A stretch of DNA of 64,000 bases, taken from assembly GCF_023715725.1 (NCBI RefSeq), contig NZ_JAMBOT010000001.1, forward strand, positions 620,001-684,000, written 5' to 3'. Under the pieces are notes generated by a model that saw nothing but the letters and a program-made list of their open reading frames with translations, was not told the DNA's origin and ran no database searches. A program made the translations under genes and the position numbers. This document shows positions 45,773 to 54,166 of the stretch, in pieces (the stretch's first letter is position 1; the number at the start of each line of letters is the position of its first letter). The stretch comes from Paenibacillus pasadenensis (GTDB lineage: Bacteria > Bacillota > Bacilli > Paenibacillales > Paenibacillaceae).

Positions 45773-46522
45773 TTACAAGGACGCTCCAAGCTTGTTCATG
45801 ATTTTTATGACGTACTGCTGCGTTTCGCGCGGAAGCGATTCATAGTTCGCCTTCAGCGTCGCTTCGTCGCTAATGCCCAGGCGGTCCAGCCTTCCCGGTC
45901 CCGCATTGTAGCCGGCAAGCGCCGCCGGAATGCTTCCGTCAAATTTGCGCAGCAAATAGGCGAGATACTTGGAGCCCGCGTCGATATTCTGAGCGGGATC
46001 GAACGAATCCGTTACGCCGAGCCCGCGCGCCGTCCCGTCCATGAGCTGCATCAAGCCCTTAGCTCCCGCATGTGATTCAGCAAGCGGATTAAAGGAGGAT
46101 TCCGCATCAATTACGCTCCGGATCAGCGAAGGCGACAAGCCGTACTTGGCCGCAGCCGCTCCAATCAGCCCCTCAAAAGGCGAACCTCCTGTCTGGCTGC
46201 CGCTTGCTTCTGTATTCATTCCCGCCGCGATTAATGCAGCTTGCAGGTTGGCGGGGCCGATACCGGAGCCAGCACTTGTATCCAGGCTTACGCTGCCGAA
46301 TACATTTGTAACGTCGCCGGTTGATAGTTCAGGCTGCAGCTGGTCCAGTGCGGTCTCATTCAGACCTCCGGTGGCCGACGCAAGCTGGTTGAGAATTTGG
46401 TCAAAGGATGAACCGGTTTCTGATACGGCGCCGCTCCCGGAGCTGCCGCCCAAAAGCGTATCGAGGCTCGGCTTTAGCTGAAGCTTCATAAGCGCAGTTA
46501 ACGTTCGAGGGTCAATCGACAT
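45773..46522 (-). CDS. Lytic transglycosylase (SLT domain)
   Basis: 249 aa. The N-terminal 110 residues are a Ser/Gly/Thr-rich low-complexity region. The goose-lysozyme/SLT domain (about 125-245) has the catalytic Glu in SVIDAESSFNP, then SHAGAKGLMQLM and ALAGYNAGPGRLDRLG, the three classic motifs. No signal peptide is visible, so export is unclear; the B. subtilis relative YjbJ/CwlQ has a comparable architecture. Confidence 0.9.
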   Translation of the reverse strand: MSIDPRTLTALMKLQLKPSLDTLLGGSSGSGAVSETGSSFDQILNQLASATGGLNETALDQLQPELSTGDVTNVFGSVSLDTSAGSGIGPANLQAALIAAGMNTEASGSQTGGSPFEGLIGAAAAKYGLSPSLIRSVIDAESSFNPLAESHAGAKGLMQLMDGTARGLGVTDSFDPAQNIDAGSKYLAYLLRKFDGSIPAALAGYNAGPGRLDRLGISDEATLKANYESLPRETQQYVIKIMNKLGASL

Positions 46523-46598
46523 CTTGAACTTTCACTCCCCATTTTGCCTTGATGGAGGGATATATCGGTTTGTTGGTAGCTGAAATGAAGAGAAGCGC

Positions 46599-46629
46599 CA
46601 AAAAAGCCGCCCGAATATGGACGGCTTAG
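46599..46629 (-). terminator. Intrinsic terminator after DUF1540 gene
   Basis: Minus-strand hairpin AAGCCGTCC / GGGCGGCTT followed by TTTTTGGCG. Confidence 0.82.
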
Positions 46630-46653
46630 CCCAAAAACTCCTAAAAATTAAAA

Positions 46654-46866
46654 TCAGTTCTTCGGCTTAAACGTGTGGCAGCAAGTTGCGGAGGATTCCT
46701 CTGCCTGATCCTGATGCTCCGCCCCAAGCTCGCCGTCTGCGAATTCAGAGGACAGATCCATGTGAGCGTGCTTGTCGATCTCAATGTTGATTGCTTCCGC
46801 TGCGCAGCGGTTGCCTTCGCCCCAGAATGCGCAGTTCGATACGCTGCATGCTACGCCTTTTGGCAT
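46654..46866 (-). CDS. DUF1540 Cys-rich protein
   Basis: 70 aa with the DUF1540 pattern: GVACSVSNCAFWGEGNRCAAEAINI and a C-terminal ATCCHTFKPKN, giving five Cys and a His that could bind one metal ion. Function unknown. The ribosome binding site GGGGGTG lies in the 3' arm of the upstream terminator hairpin (see 46868-46913). Confidence 0.88.
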   Translation of the reverse strand: MPKGVACSVSNCAFWGEGNRCAAEAINIEIDKHAHMDLSSEFADGELGAEHQDQAEESSATCCHTFKPKN

Positions 46867-46867
46867 A

Positions 46868-46913
46868 AAAAATCACCCCCGCTAAGTAGGCTGGCCTCAG
46901 CGGGGGCGGGTTA
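46868..46913 (-). terminator. Terminator that contains the ribosome binding site of the next gene
   Basis: Minus-strand hairpin CCCCCGCT (46906-46899) / AGCGGGGG (46883-46876) followed at once by TGATTTTTTATG. The 3' arm GGGGG is also the Shine-Dalgarno of the DUF1540 gene, and the T6 tract is its spacer. If the stem forms without termination, the site is hidden. Confidence 0.8.
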
Positions 46914-46920
46914 TGCTTTC

Positions 46921-47421
46921 CTATTTTTGACCCTGCATGCGGCGCTGGGTCATGTAGTCATTTTCGTAATAGGACAGGTCATCGCGAAGCTCTTCGTAAA
47001 TTTTGGATACGCCAAGCACGATATCGCGAGCCGAGCGAACCGGCTTATGGCGGAAACGAATTGCATCCTGGCCGGTATAAGCGTAACGGCCGTCTTCGGA
47101 ATAACCTTCATTTTTTGGATAGAAGAACGCATTAACGCAATGATGATAAACTTCATACAGCTGACGCTCGGCCTGCTCGGTGTCAAAGTTTGGACGGCGC
47201 AGCGTGACGCCGAGCTTTTCGTAAGCAACCTCCGAATATACAAGCAGATGGCGCAGATCGGACAGAAGCCCTTTGTAGAAGGTGGACTCTTCGTCATTAG
47301 CGTCCTGGGCTGCAAGCTGCGGAAGAGCGTTCTCGTTCAGAAACGGTTCCAGCTGAGAGATCGCATCCTTGAGCTTGGAGCGTGTAGATTCGCTGAGCGG
47401 CTTAACATTGGCAGATGGCAT
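46921..47421 (-). CDS. ypuI: DUF3907 family protein (YpuI-like)
   Basis: 166 aa, soluble, rich in helices. RLKDAISQLEPFLNE-type N-terminus, FYKGLLSDLRHLLVYSEVAYEKLGV and AFFYPKNEGYSEDGRYAYTGQDAIRFRHKP fit YpuI/DUF3907, of unknown function. RBS AAAGGGGAAC precedes the ATG. Own promoter at 47474-47502. Confidence 0.87.
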   Translation of the reverse strand: MPSANVKPLSESTRSKLKDAISQLEPFLNENALPQLAAQDANDEESTFYKGLLSDLRHLLVYSEVAYEKLGVTLRRPNFDTEQAERQLYEVYHHCVNAFFYPKNEGYSEDGRYAYTGQDAIRFRHKPVRSARDIVLGVSKIYEELRDDLSYYENDYMTQRRMQGQK

Positions 47422-47473
47422 GGTGAATAAGTTCCCCTTTCATCAATCCCGTAAGAAGTTAAAGATTACGTAT

Positions 47474-47502
47474 ATCCTATCATAGAATCGGCCTGATTTG
47501 AA
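47474..47502 (-). promoter_or_regulatory. Sigma-A-like promoter of ypuI
   Basis: Minus strand TTCAAA (47502-47497), 17-bp spacer, TAGGAT (47479-47474), about 53 bp before the ATG. A TATAAT at 47540-47545 (+) may belong to the divergent protease, but no good -35 box accompanies it. Confidence 0.65.
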
Positions 47503-47629
47503 CTTTTTTGGAACAAGCCGCCTTCACAATTCCCGATTGGGCGTTTTCGTATAATTTCGGCCCGTCTGCCTGAATCTAAAGCGGAGCGCGTACGAATGAC
47601 GTTCCATACTACCGGGAGGTTTATGCCGC

Positions 47630-49600
47630 ATGCGAAAAAAATGGATCGGCGCTTTTACCGCGCTGGCTTTGCTTGCCTTGTTAATCCCCATTAGCCCGTC
47701 CTTTATTCCGGGAAGGCATCCGCAGGAACAGAGGACAAAAACGAGGGCTCTGTCCGTCAAACAGGAAAAACAGCTGAAAGCGGCCGACATCCGCCACGAT
47801 ATGGAAGCAACCGCTCAGCTATGCGCCAGCCAGTGCTCCAAGGATATTGGAGCGTTGTTCCAGCTTGCCGGCCAACCGGCGGCTAACCGAAGCGAACGGA
47901 TGAAACATCTGATTGCCCATCACCCGCAAATGATGTATTTGCGCTGGACAGACGCAGCCAAGTCTCCGTTGAGCGCTGGCAAAATTCCCGCTGACGTTAA
48001 ACAGCTCGCGGACAAACATGCCGCTCTGGCGCTGACGTCGATCCAATCCGGCACCCGCTATCAGGCGCAGCTTATGTCCTCTGCAGGCAAACGTTTTTTA
48101 ATGCTCGGACTTCCTTCCCCTGAAGGCAACGGCGGCATCATCGGCCTGATTAACCAGGCTATCGTCGGCGACGTGCAGCAGCATCAGCTGCGCAACCTGA
48201 GACAGGTTCCTTATCCAGCAGAGGGGAATTACCGGATTGAATCGGTGAGGGCCGGCACGATTCGTGAATTCACGGTCCGGACTGGCGAAGACAATGGCGG
48301 CGCAAGCCATTACCATATTAACGAGGTTGTCATCCGCTTCCGCAGCGAGCCTAATCTTCGTCAGCTTGAGGAAATCAACCGCGACATCCAGGGCACTTCC
48401 GAAAATCATATGCGCGGCGTCTACGTATTCCGCTCCCGTTCCATGGAAACGCCAAAAATGATGGCCTATTTCCGTAAAAAATGGAATCCTGTCTATGCAG
48501 AGCCTCATTATCTGTACTTGACGAATGATGCGCCGGACAAAGGGACAACGAAAAACGAAAAGCCGATTGTGCCCAATGACCGCTTATATTCAGATTACCA
48601 ATGGAATTTGCCCTCCATTGAAGCAGAGCTTGGCTGGAATTTGTCCAAGGGCAGCGATAACGTGAAAATTGCCGTGCTTGATACCGGCGTGCAAGAGGAT
48701 CATCCCGATCTGGTCGGCAAGCTTGCTGAAGGCTACAATGTTGTTACACCGGATGATACGCCGAATGACGACGTGGGACACGGGACGCATGTCGCCGGCA
48801 TCATTGCCGCTTCGGTTAACAACAGCGAAGGAGTTGCCGGCCTGACCTGGTATAACAAAATCATGCCGGTTAAAGTGCTCGACGGAAGCGGCGCAGGCTC
48901 GACTTACTCCGTCGCCCAAGGCCTGATTTGGGCCGTGGACAATGGCGCAAAAGTAATTAATATGAGCCTTGGCAACTATGCTCAAGCCGAATTCCTGCAT
49001 GAAGCCATTAAGTATGCTTTTGACCGGGACGTTGTTTTGATCGCCGCAAGCGGCAACGACAACTCGGAGCAGCCGGGTTACCCCGCTGCCTATCCGGAAG
49101 TTTTTGCAGTTGGATCAACGGATTCACGCGGCGAAAAATCATCCTTCTCCAATTATGGCGACTACATCGACGTGGCTGCCCCAGGCGACAGCATTGCCAG
49201 CACCTATACCGGCGGCCAGTATGCAGCATTATCCGGAACTTCGATGGCCAGCCCGCATGTGGCTGCGCTTGCTGCCTTGATTCGTTCCAGGAATCCCGAC
49301 CTGTCCAATGTTGAAGTGTATGACATTATGCGGAAGACGGCGAGAGATCTCGGCGCAAAAGGCAAGGATCAATACTTCGGCTACGGTCAGATCGATATCG
49401 ACAAAGCGCTTCAAGCTGCAGGCAGCACTAAGGCCAAACATTCCGCCTCCGGCGGCGCAGCCGTGCCGCAGCAGCCCGCTAAAGCCGAAGAGGCTGCCGT
49501 AACCGACGCAGGTTCAGGAGAAGCCGAGTCACTGCTCTCCTTCTCCGAGCGGCTGCGCAGACGGCTTGAGGAGCTCGTCCGCAGCTTTGAGGGCCGCTGA
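47630..49600 (+). CDS. Secreted subtilisin-family serine protease with unusual N-terminal region
   Basis: 656 aa, secreted. Signal peptide about 1-25. Residues 60-195 look like a Cache-type sensor fold (MMYLRWTDAAKSPL, LMLGLPSPEGNGGIIGLINQAI) that ordinary subtilases lack. Residues 225-300 resemble the inhibitor-I9 propeptide (VVIRFRSEPNLRQLEEI, VYAEPHYLYLTND). The S8 domain has D351 (AVLDTG), H384 (GHGTHVAG) and S538 (SGTSMASP), oxyanion Asn in ASGNDN. The tail is an Ala/Pro linker and a charged helix (LRRRLEELVRSF). Start follows GGGAGG. Confidence 0.93.
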   Translation: MRKKWIGAFTALALLALLIPISPSFIPGRHPQEQRTKTRALSVKQEKQLKAADIRHDMEATAQLCASQCSKDIGALFQLAGQPAANRSERMKHLIAHHPQMMYLRWTDAAKSPLSAGKIPADVKQLADKHAALALTSIQSGTRYQAQLMSSAGKRFLMLGLPSPEGNGGIIGLINQAIVGDVQQHQLRNLRQVPYPAEGNYRIESVRAGTIREFTVRTGEDNGGASHYHINEVVIRFRSEPNLRQLEEINRDIQGTSENHMRGVYVFRSRSMETPKMMAYFRKKWNPVYAEPHYLYLTNDAPDKGTTKNEKPIVPNDRLYSDYQWNLPSIEAELGWNLSKGSDNVKIAVLDTGVQEDHPDLVGKLAEGYNVVTPDDTPNDDVGHGTHVAGIIAASVNNSEGVAGLTWYNKIMPVKVLDGSGAGSTYSVAQGLIWAVDNGAKVINMSLGNYAQAEFLHEAIKYAFDRDVVLIAASGNDNSEQPGYPAAYPEVFAVGSTDSRGEKSSFSNYGDYIDVAAPGDSIASTYTGGQYAALSGTSMASPHVAALAALIRSRNPDLSNVEVYDIMRKTARDLGAKGKDQYFGYGQIDIDKALQAAGSTKAKHSASGGAAVPQQPAKAEEAAVTDAGSGEAESLLSFSERLRRRLEELVRSFEGR

Positions 49601-49612
49601 GCGATAATGATG

Positions 49613-49657
49613 AAAAAAGCTTCCTTTCTGCGGCAATCGCGGAAAGGAAGCTTTTGT
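49613..49657 (+). terminator. Terminator after the subtilase gene
   Basis: 14-bp perfect arms AAAAGCTTCCTTTC (49615-49628) / GAAAGGAAGCTTTT (49642-49655), 13-nt loop, then TTTGTGTTT overlap; A-run on the other side makes it usable by rnpB too. Confidence 0.87.
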
Positions 49658-49682
49658 GTTTAGAAGCGAATTAAGGCCGTTG

Positions 49683-50095
49683 CGGAAAGTCTGCCGTAAG
49701 CCGGGTTCTGTACTCTTTGTGGTCCAAACGGGAACGACCCTCCCACTGTTCGAGCGACAATCATCTATCTAGGCCTGACATTGCTGTCAGGCTCAAGCGA
49801 CCAACCCGAACGCGCCCCGGGCAAGGACTGCAGCCGGCAAAGGCTGCCGCGTTCTCTTAGGTCTTGCTCCAGATGGGGTTTACCAGCCGCGTTGTCACCA
49901 ACGCCGCTCGTGGTCTCTTACACCACGGTTCCACCCTTGCCTGATCCGGCGCCAAGCGCCGGCCATCGGCGGTCCATTTCTGTGGCACTATCCTTCGGCT
50001 CGCGCCGACTGGACATTATCCAGCATCCTGCCCTATGGAGCCCGGACTTTCCTCTCGCGGCTCTCGCCACCAGCGATTGTCTGTCAGACTTTCCG
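49683..50095 (-). ncRNA. rnpB: RNase P RNA (catalytic RNA of tRNA 5' processing), A-type features
   Basis: The minus strand carries GAGGAAAGTCCGGGCTCC (conserved P3-P4 core), AGTGCCACAGAAA, GGTAAACCCC, GTTGGTCGCTTGAGCC, AGATAGATGATTG and ACAGAACCCGGCTTA, the universal RNase P core. The ends pair perfectly (CGGAAAGTCTG with CAGACTTTCCG) as helix P1, fixing about 413 nt. The order of core blocks resembles A-type RNAs; Bacillus has B-type. Confidence 0.95.
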
Positions 50096-50106
50096 ATACC
50101 TTAGCT

Positions 50107-50135
50107 AGTATAGCGGCATCGGGTCCGTTAAGCAA
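50107..50135 (-). promoter_or_regulatory. rnpB promoter
   Basis: Minus strand TTGCTT (50135-50130), 17-bp spacer, TATACT (50112-50107), placing transcription start within a few bases of helix P1. The -35 box lies inside the 3' end of the nif3 gene. Confidence 0.82.
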
Positions 50136-51249
50136 GTCGGAACGGGTCGGTATTTATTGCCGAGACGATCGTTTCCGTCGTGTATTTGCCGGAGGAGAGC
50201 TGCTCCCCAAGCCACTGAGCTACCTTTTGCTTCATGATTTTCTCGGCATAATGTCCGGTATCAATCAGCAGCATGCCTGCAGCCAGCGCGTCTTGCGCGG
50301 AATGAAAGTCGATGTCCCCGGTAATGAGCACCTGCGCTCCGGTGAACTGCGCCGGTTTCCAATATCTCGATCCCGATCCGCCCAGCACCGCGGCTTTGCG
50401 CACCATTGACGAAGGATCGCCACTTAAACGAACAAACGGCACGTCAAACGCCGCTTTCACCCGCTCCGCCAGCTCTCCCAGCGTCACGGGCTGCTCCAGC
50501 CGGCCGCTGCGGCCGAGACCGAGCGTTTTGCCTTCACGCTCAAGCCGGGTTACATCATAGGCGGTTTCCTCATAAGGATGAGCGCCAAGCATCGCTTTCA
50601 CCGTTTTGCGCAGCAAGCTTTCCGTCACTGCCATCTCGACGCGGACCTCATCCACCGTCTCCAGTCTGCCCGCAGTGCCGACAAAAGGATTTGTTTCGGC
50701 TCCGGGACGAAACGTTCCGGTTCCCGCTACGTTGAAGCTGCACTGATCATAAGCGCCGATTGTCCCGGCTCCGGCGGCCCACATGGCTTGCCGCACCTCT
50801 TCGGCTTGCGCTTCCGGCACATATACCGCCAGCTTGTACAGCTGCTCCTCGTATACCTTCTCCAGACTGGCGCGGCCATCCCGCTCCATGCCAATCGCAT
50901 CCGCCAGCCAATCGTTGATGCCGCCTTCGGCAACGTCCAGATTTGTATGGGAGATATACACCGCAATATCGTTTTTAATCAGCTTCTCATAAAGCGAGCC
51001 TGCGGGCGTTGATGTATCCAGCTTAGCCAGCGGCCTGAAAATAATGGCATGATGCGCGATAATTAAGTCCGCACCCGCCGCAATTGCCTCATCAACAACC
51101 TCATGCGTCACATCAAGCGTGACCAGCACTTTGCGCACCGGCTTTTGCAGTGTTCCGAGCTGCAAGCCGATCCGGTCATTTTCCACCGCGTATTTTTTAG
51201 GAGCGAGCTGCTCCATCAATCCCGTTACGATATGTCCGTTGGCGTACAT
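50128..51249 (-). CDS. Nif3-like dinuclear metal centre protein (YqfO type)
   Basis: 373 aa. Nif3/YbgI fold in two parts (LIIAHHAIIFRPLAKL, VYISHTNLDVAEGGINDWLA; C-terminal LITGDIDFHSAQDALAAGMLLIDTGHYAEK) holding the metal-binding His, Asp and Glu residues. About 120 residues are inserted in the middle (about 130-235), as in B. subtilis YqfO. Often called a GTP cyclohydrolase I type 2 homologue; the true substrate is unknown. RBS GAGGAGG. The 5' end overlaps trmK by 25 bp. Confidence 0.92.
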   Translation of the reverse strand: MYANGHIVTGLMEQLAPKKYAVENDRIGLQLGTLQKPVRKVLVTLDVTHEVVDEAIAAGADLIIAHHAIIFRPLAKLDTSTPAGSLYEKLIKNDIAVYISHTNLDVAEGGINDWLADAIGMERDGRASLEKVYEEQLYKLAVYVPEAQAEEVRQAMWAAGAGTIGAYDQCSFNVAGTGTFRPGAETNPFVGTAGRLETVDEVRVEMAVTESLLRKTVKAMLGAHPYEETAYDVTRLEREGKTLGLGRSGRLEQPVTLGELAERVKAAFDVPFVRLSGDPSSMVRKAAVLGGSGSRYWKPAQFTGAQVLITGDIDFHSAQDALAAGMLLIDTGHYAEKIMKQKVAQWLGEQLSSGKYTTETIVSAINTDPFRLA

Positions 51250-51995
51250 GCCAGCACCTCCTCGATGGTTGCAATTTCACGGCTGAACGCTTCCCGGCGT
51301 TCCTTCGCTTCATCCAATTCCGATTGTGCCATCTGAGCCTCGATGCGCCTCAGCTTACGGATTTCCGAGCGCCATTTGGCAGCAAACACTTCGCCTCTGC
51401 TTTGCAAAAGCCAAGGCCCCATGCTCAGCTTCAGTTTGCGGCTCGCTTCCCCGCCGAGTCCAATTAGCGGCGGCTCGCCTCCATAAAGGATCTTGTTATC
51501 CGCATCTCCACTCGGCTGCCGAATCGCATTCATAACCTCGTAATACTTCCCGTCTTCCTCCAAAATAGCTTCTTCAGCCAAGTACCAGCCATGCTCCAGC
51601 AGCCACTCGCGTACAAGCTCTTCGCCAACATTCGGCTGCAGCACCAGCTGAGATACGCCCTCCAGCTTGCCAGCGAGCCTGCCTGCCTCCAGGATAGTTA
51701 CGATCAGCGCACCGCCCATACCGGCGATCGTCACCGTATCGACTTCCCCGGGCTGCAGCACTTCCAGCCCATTGCCTTTACGGGCTTCGATAACATCGTT
51801 AAAACCCGCTGCGGCAATGCCCTTCCGGGCAGCCTCCAGCGGGCCGTCGTTGACTTCACCTGCAACAGCGGACGGACTTGTCCCGCGCCTTACCAGCTCT
51901 ACCGGAAGCAGGGCATGGTCTGAGCCGATATCGGCCACTCTGGCCCCCTGCGACACATAGTCCGCTATAACAGTCAATCGTTTAGAATTCAACAT
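51225..51995 (-). CDS. trmK: tRNA (adenine(22)-N(1))-methyltransferase TrmK
   Basis: SAM-dependent methylase for A22 of tRNA-Ser and tRNA-Tyr. 256 aa from ATG at 51995; an in-frame TTG three codons upstream (52004) is the alternative. VADIGSDHALLPVELV is the SAM loop, DTVTIAGMGGALIV and QPNVGEELVREWLLEHGW follow, and a helical C-terminal coil (EIRKLRRIEAQMAQ) closes the protein. Follows sigA and a membrane gene, as B. subtilis yqfN, and is coupled to nif3. Confidence 0.92.
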   Translation of the reverse strand: MLNSKRLTVIADYVSQGARVADIGSDHALLPVELVRRGTSPSAVAGEVNDGPLEAARKGIAAAGFNDVIEARKGNGLEVLQPGEVDTVTIAGMGGALIVTILEAGRLAGKLEGVSQLVLQPNVGEELVREWLLEHGWYLAEEAILEEDGKYYEVMNAIRQPSGDADNKILYGGEPPLIGLGGEASRKLKLSMGPWLLQSRGEVFAAKWRSEIRKLRRIEAQMAQSELDEAKERREAFSREIATIEEVLACTPTDIS

Positions 51996-51996
51996 A

Positions 51997-52842
51997 TCAG
52001 GCAACCCACTCTATCCAATATTTTCGCAAAAGGAACAGCAGTCCTCCGCCTGCTACCAGTTTACCAACAAACAGCCCTTGGAGCCAAACCGATCCTCCAG
52101 ATTCCAGCATTATAGTCGCTTCCGGCATCAGCACAAACAAAGCGGCTACAGCAAGCAGCACCGTGCACACCCGTTTGCTCCAGCGCCTCACAAACCAGCC
52201 GCTCCAGCCAAACAGCACCGCGAGCGGCAGCCAGTACAGCTGTTTGTCCCACATAGAGCCGACGTCGCCAAGCTTGCGAAGCAAAATGCTGTATACAAGC
52301 GCAAGACAGATCCAGCCGCATAAATGCAGTAACGGAACGCGCTGCCAAATTCCATACACGATCCAAATCAAAGCGCAAAGGCTCCATGCAAATGCGTTCC
52401 AAGTCCAGCTCTCAACCTCATTCAGCTTTAATAAATAGAGCGTTGAACCCGCTAAAATTAGCATTCCTGCGGCGGTCCAAGCCATTCCAGCCGTCTCGCT
52501 GCGCGGCCTCAGCACGATGCCCGTAGTCAGAAAAGCTCCCGTTACAAGCAGGCAAACGGCTATTTGCATTGCCGGATGAAAAGCGTTAAAATGAAAAACA
52601 ATCAAGAAAAACAGGGAAAATAAGGCAATGAAAAGCAGCCATTTCCAGCCGTTAGCCGAAGCTGCCGCGCGGGCTGCTCTGGCGGTCCGGTTGCGCGGCT
52701 GAGCCTTTTTCTCTTCTGTTGAAGCTTCTTCCCGATCTGCATATAAGTTAAGCAGGAAATCACAGTACTGATCCGGGAGGAGCTTGCTTTTTCTCCACTG
52801 CTGAATTTCCTGTACAATGACGCTTCTTTTGTCCGCTTCCAT
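51997..52842 (-). CDS. Polytopic membrane protein, function unknown
   Basis: 281 aa. The first 65 residues are soluble (VQEIQQWRKSKLLPDQYCDFLLNLYA, then basic linker QPRNRTARAARAAAS), followed by about ten hydrophobic segments, a layout like DUF2157 proteins. No transporter motif seen. It ends one base before the trmK start. It intervenes between sigA and trmK, where B. subtilis has a cytochrome gene, so it is lineage-specific. Confidence 0.78.
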   Translation of the reverse strand: MEADKRSVIVQEIQQWRKSKLLPDQYCDFLLNLYADREEASTEEKKAQPRNRTARAARAAASANGWKWLLFIALFSLFFLIVFHFNAFHPAMQIAVCLLVTGAFLTTGIVLRPRSETAGMAWTAAGMLILAGSTLYLLKLNEVESWTWNAFAWSLCALIWIVYGIWQRVPLLHLCGWICLALVYSILLRKLGDVGSMWDKQLYWLPLAVLFGWSGWFVRRWSKRVCTVLLAVAALFVLMPEATIMLESGGSVWLQGLFVGKLVAGGGLLFLLRKYWIEWVA

Positions 52843-52979
52843 CTGCCGGCTCCTCGTTCACGCCGCTCCATTTTCTGGAGCATACGTTTATTGCGGAGAT
52901 CACTCCTCTCTACATCATCGACAAGAGAGGGCGGCGCTTTAAGGGACTTACGCCTTGAGGGACATAAGACCTATAGAAC

Positions 52980-53009
52980 AGCAAAGACTCTCTGCCTATA
53001 ACAGAGAGC
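52980..53009 (-). terminator. Probable terminator after sigA
   Basis: Arms CTCTCTG (52988-52994) / CAGAGAG (53002-53008) with a 7-nt loop; CTTTGCTGTTC follows on the minus strand, a short T tract. Confidence 0.6.
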
Positions 53010-53022
53010 CTCCACCTCGAAC

Positions 53023-54147
53023 CTATTCCAAGAAATCCTTCAGCCGTTTGCTGCGGCTAGGATGGCGAAGCTTGCGAAGCGCCTTTGCTTCAATCTGGCG
53101 AATCCGCTCGCGTGTTACGCCGAATACTTTGCCCACTTCCTCGAGCGTACGAGTACGCCCGTCATCCAATCCGAACCGAAGTCTAAGCACATTCTCTTCG
53201 CGCTCAGTCAACGTATCCAGCACGTCTTCCAGCTGTTCCTTAAGCAGCTCGTAAGCTGCGGCATCAGCCGGCGCCAGAGCCTCCTGGTCCTCAATGAAAT
53301 CACCCAAATGCGAATCGTCTTCCTCGCCGATTGGCGTCTCTAGCGATACCGGCTCTTGAGCAATCTTCATGATTTCCCGCACTTTGTCCGTGCTAAGATC
53401 CATTTCGGCTGCAATTTCTTCCGGCGTAGGTTCGCGTCCCAGCTCTTGCAGCAGCTGACGGGAAACCCGGATAAGCTTGTTGATCGTCTCAACCATATGA
53501 ACCGGAATCCGGATCGTCCGGGCTTGGTCAGCGATAGCGCGTGTAATCGCTTGACGAATCCACCACGTCGCATACGTACTGAATTTAAAGCCTTTTTGAT
53601 GGTCGAACTTTTCAACGGCTTTAATCAGACCCATATTGCCTTCCTGAATAAGATCCAAGAAAAGCATGCCGCGGCCGACGTAACGTTTCGCGATGCTGAC
53701 AACCAGACGAAGATTGGCTTCCGCAAGACGGCGCTTCGCTTCCTCGTCGCCCTTCTCAATCCGTTTGGCAAGCTCGATTTCGTCATCGGCCAACAGCAGC
53801 GGAACCCGTCCAATTTCCTTCAGATACATGCGGACCGGGTCGTTGATCTTAATGCCCGGCGGCAGACTCAGGTCGTCGTCGAAGTTAAAATCGTCGCTCT
53901 CGCGTTCCTGTTCTTCACCAAGTGGAGCAGGGCCTTCATCGCGCTCATTGGTTACTTCAATACCGAGGTCGTCGAGCTGTTCAAAAAATTCATCGATTTG
54001 TTCTGGCTCTTGGTCAAAAGGAGCCAATTTATCCATGATTTCTTTATAAGACAGGGAAGACCGCTTTTTCCCCTGTTCAATAAGCTGTTCCTTGACGAGC
54101 TCCATTTTTTGTTCGTTGTCCAGCTCTGTGTGTTGGTCATTCGCCAT
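53023..54147 (-). CDS. sigA: Primary sigma factor SigA (RpoD)
   Basis: 374 aa from ATG at 54147, chosen for the GGAGGAGGGAG ahead of it. Region 1.2/2 holds [17 protein letters not shown] and the aromatic [17 protein letters not shown] (-10 recognition), region 3 [11 protein letters not shown], region 4 [19 protein letters not shown] (-35 recognition). Long acidic region 1.1 is typical of vegetative sigma factors. Part of the dnaG-sigA operon. Confidence 0.98.
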   Translation of the reverse strand: MANDQHTELDNEQKMELVKEQLIEQGKKRSSLSYKEIMDKLAPFDQEPEQIDEFFEQLDDLGIEVTNERDEGPAPLGEEQERESDDFNFDDDLSLPPGIKINDPVRMYLKEIGRVPLLLADDEIELAKRIEKGDEEAKRRLAEANLRLVVSIAKRYVGRGMLFLDLIQEGNMGLIKAVEKFDHQKGFKFSTYATWWIRQAITRAIADQARTIRIPVHMVETINKLIRVSRQLLQELGREPTPEEIAAEMDLSTDKVREIMKIAQEPVSLETPIGEEDDSHLGDFIEDQEALAPADAAAYELLKEQLEDVLDTLTEREENVLRLRFGLDDGRTRTLEEVGKVFGVTRERIRQIEAKALRKLRHPSRSKRLKDFLE

Positions 54148-54166
54148 ATTCCCGACTCCCTCCTCC

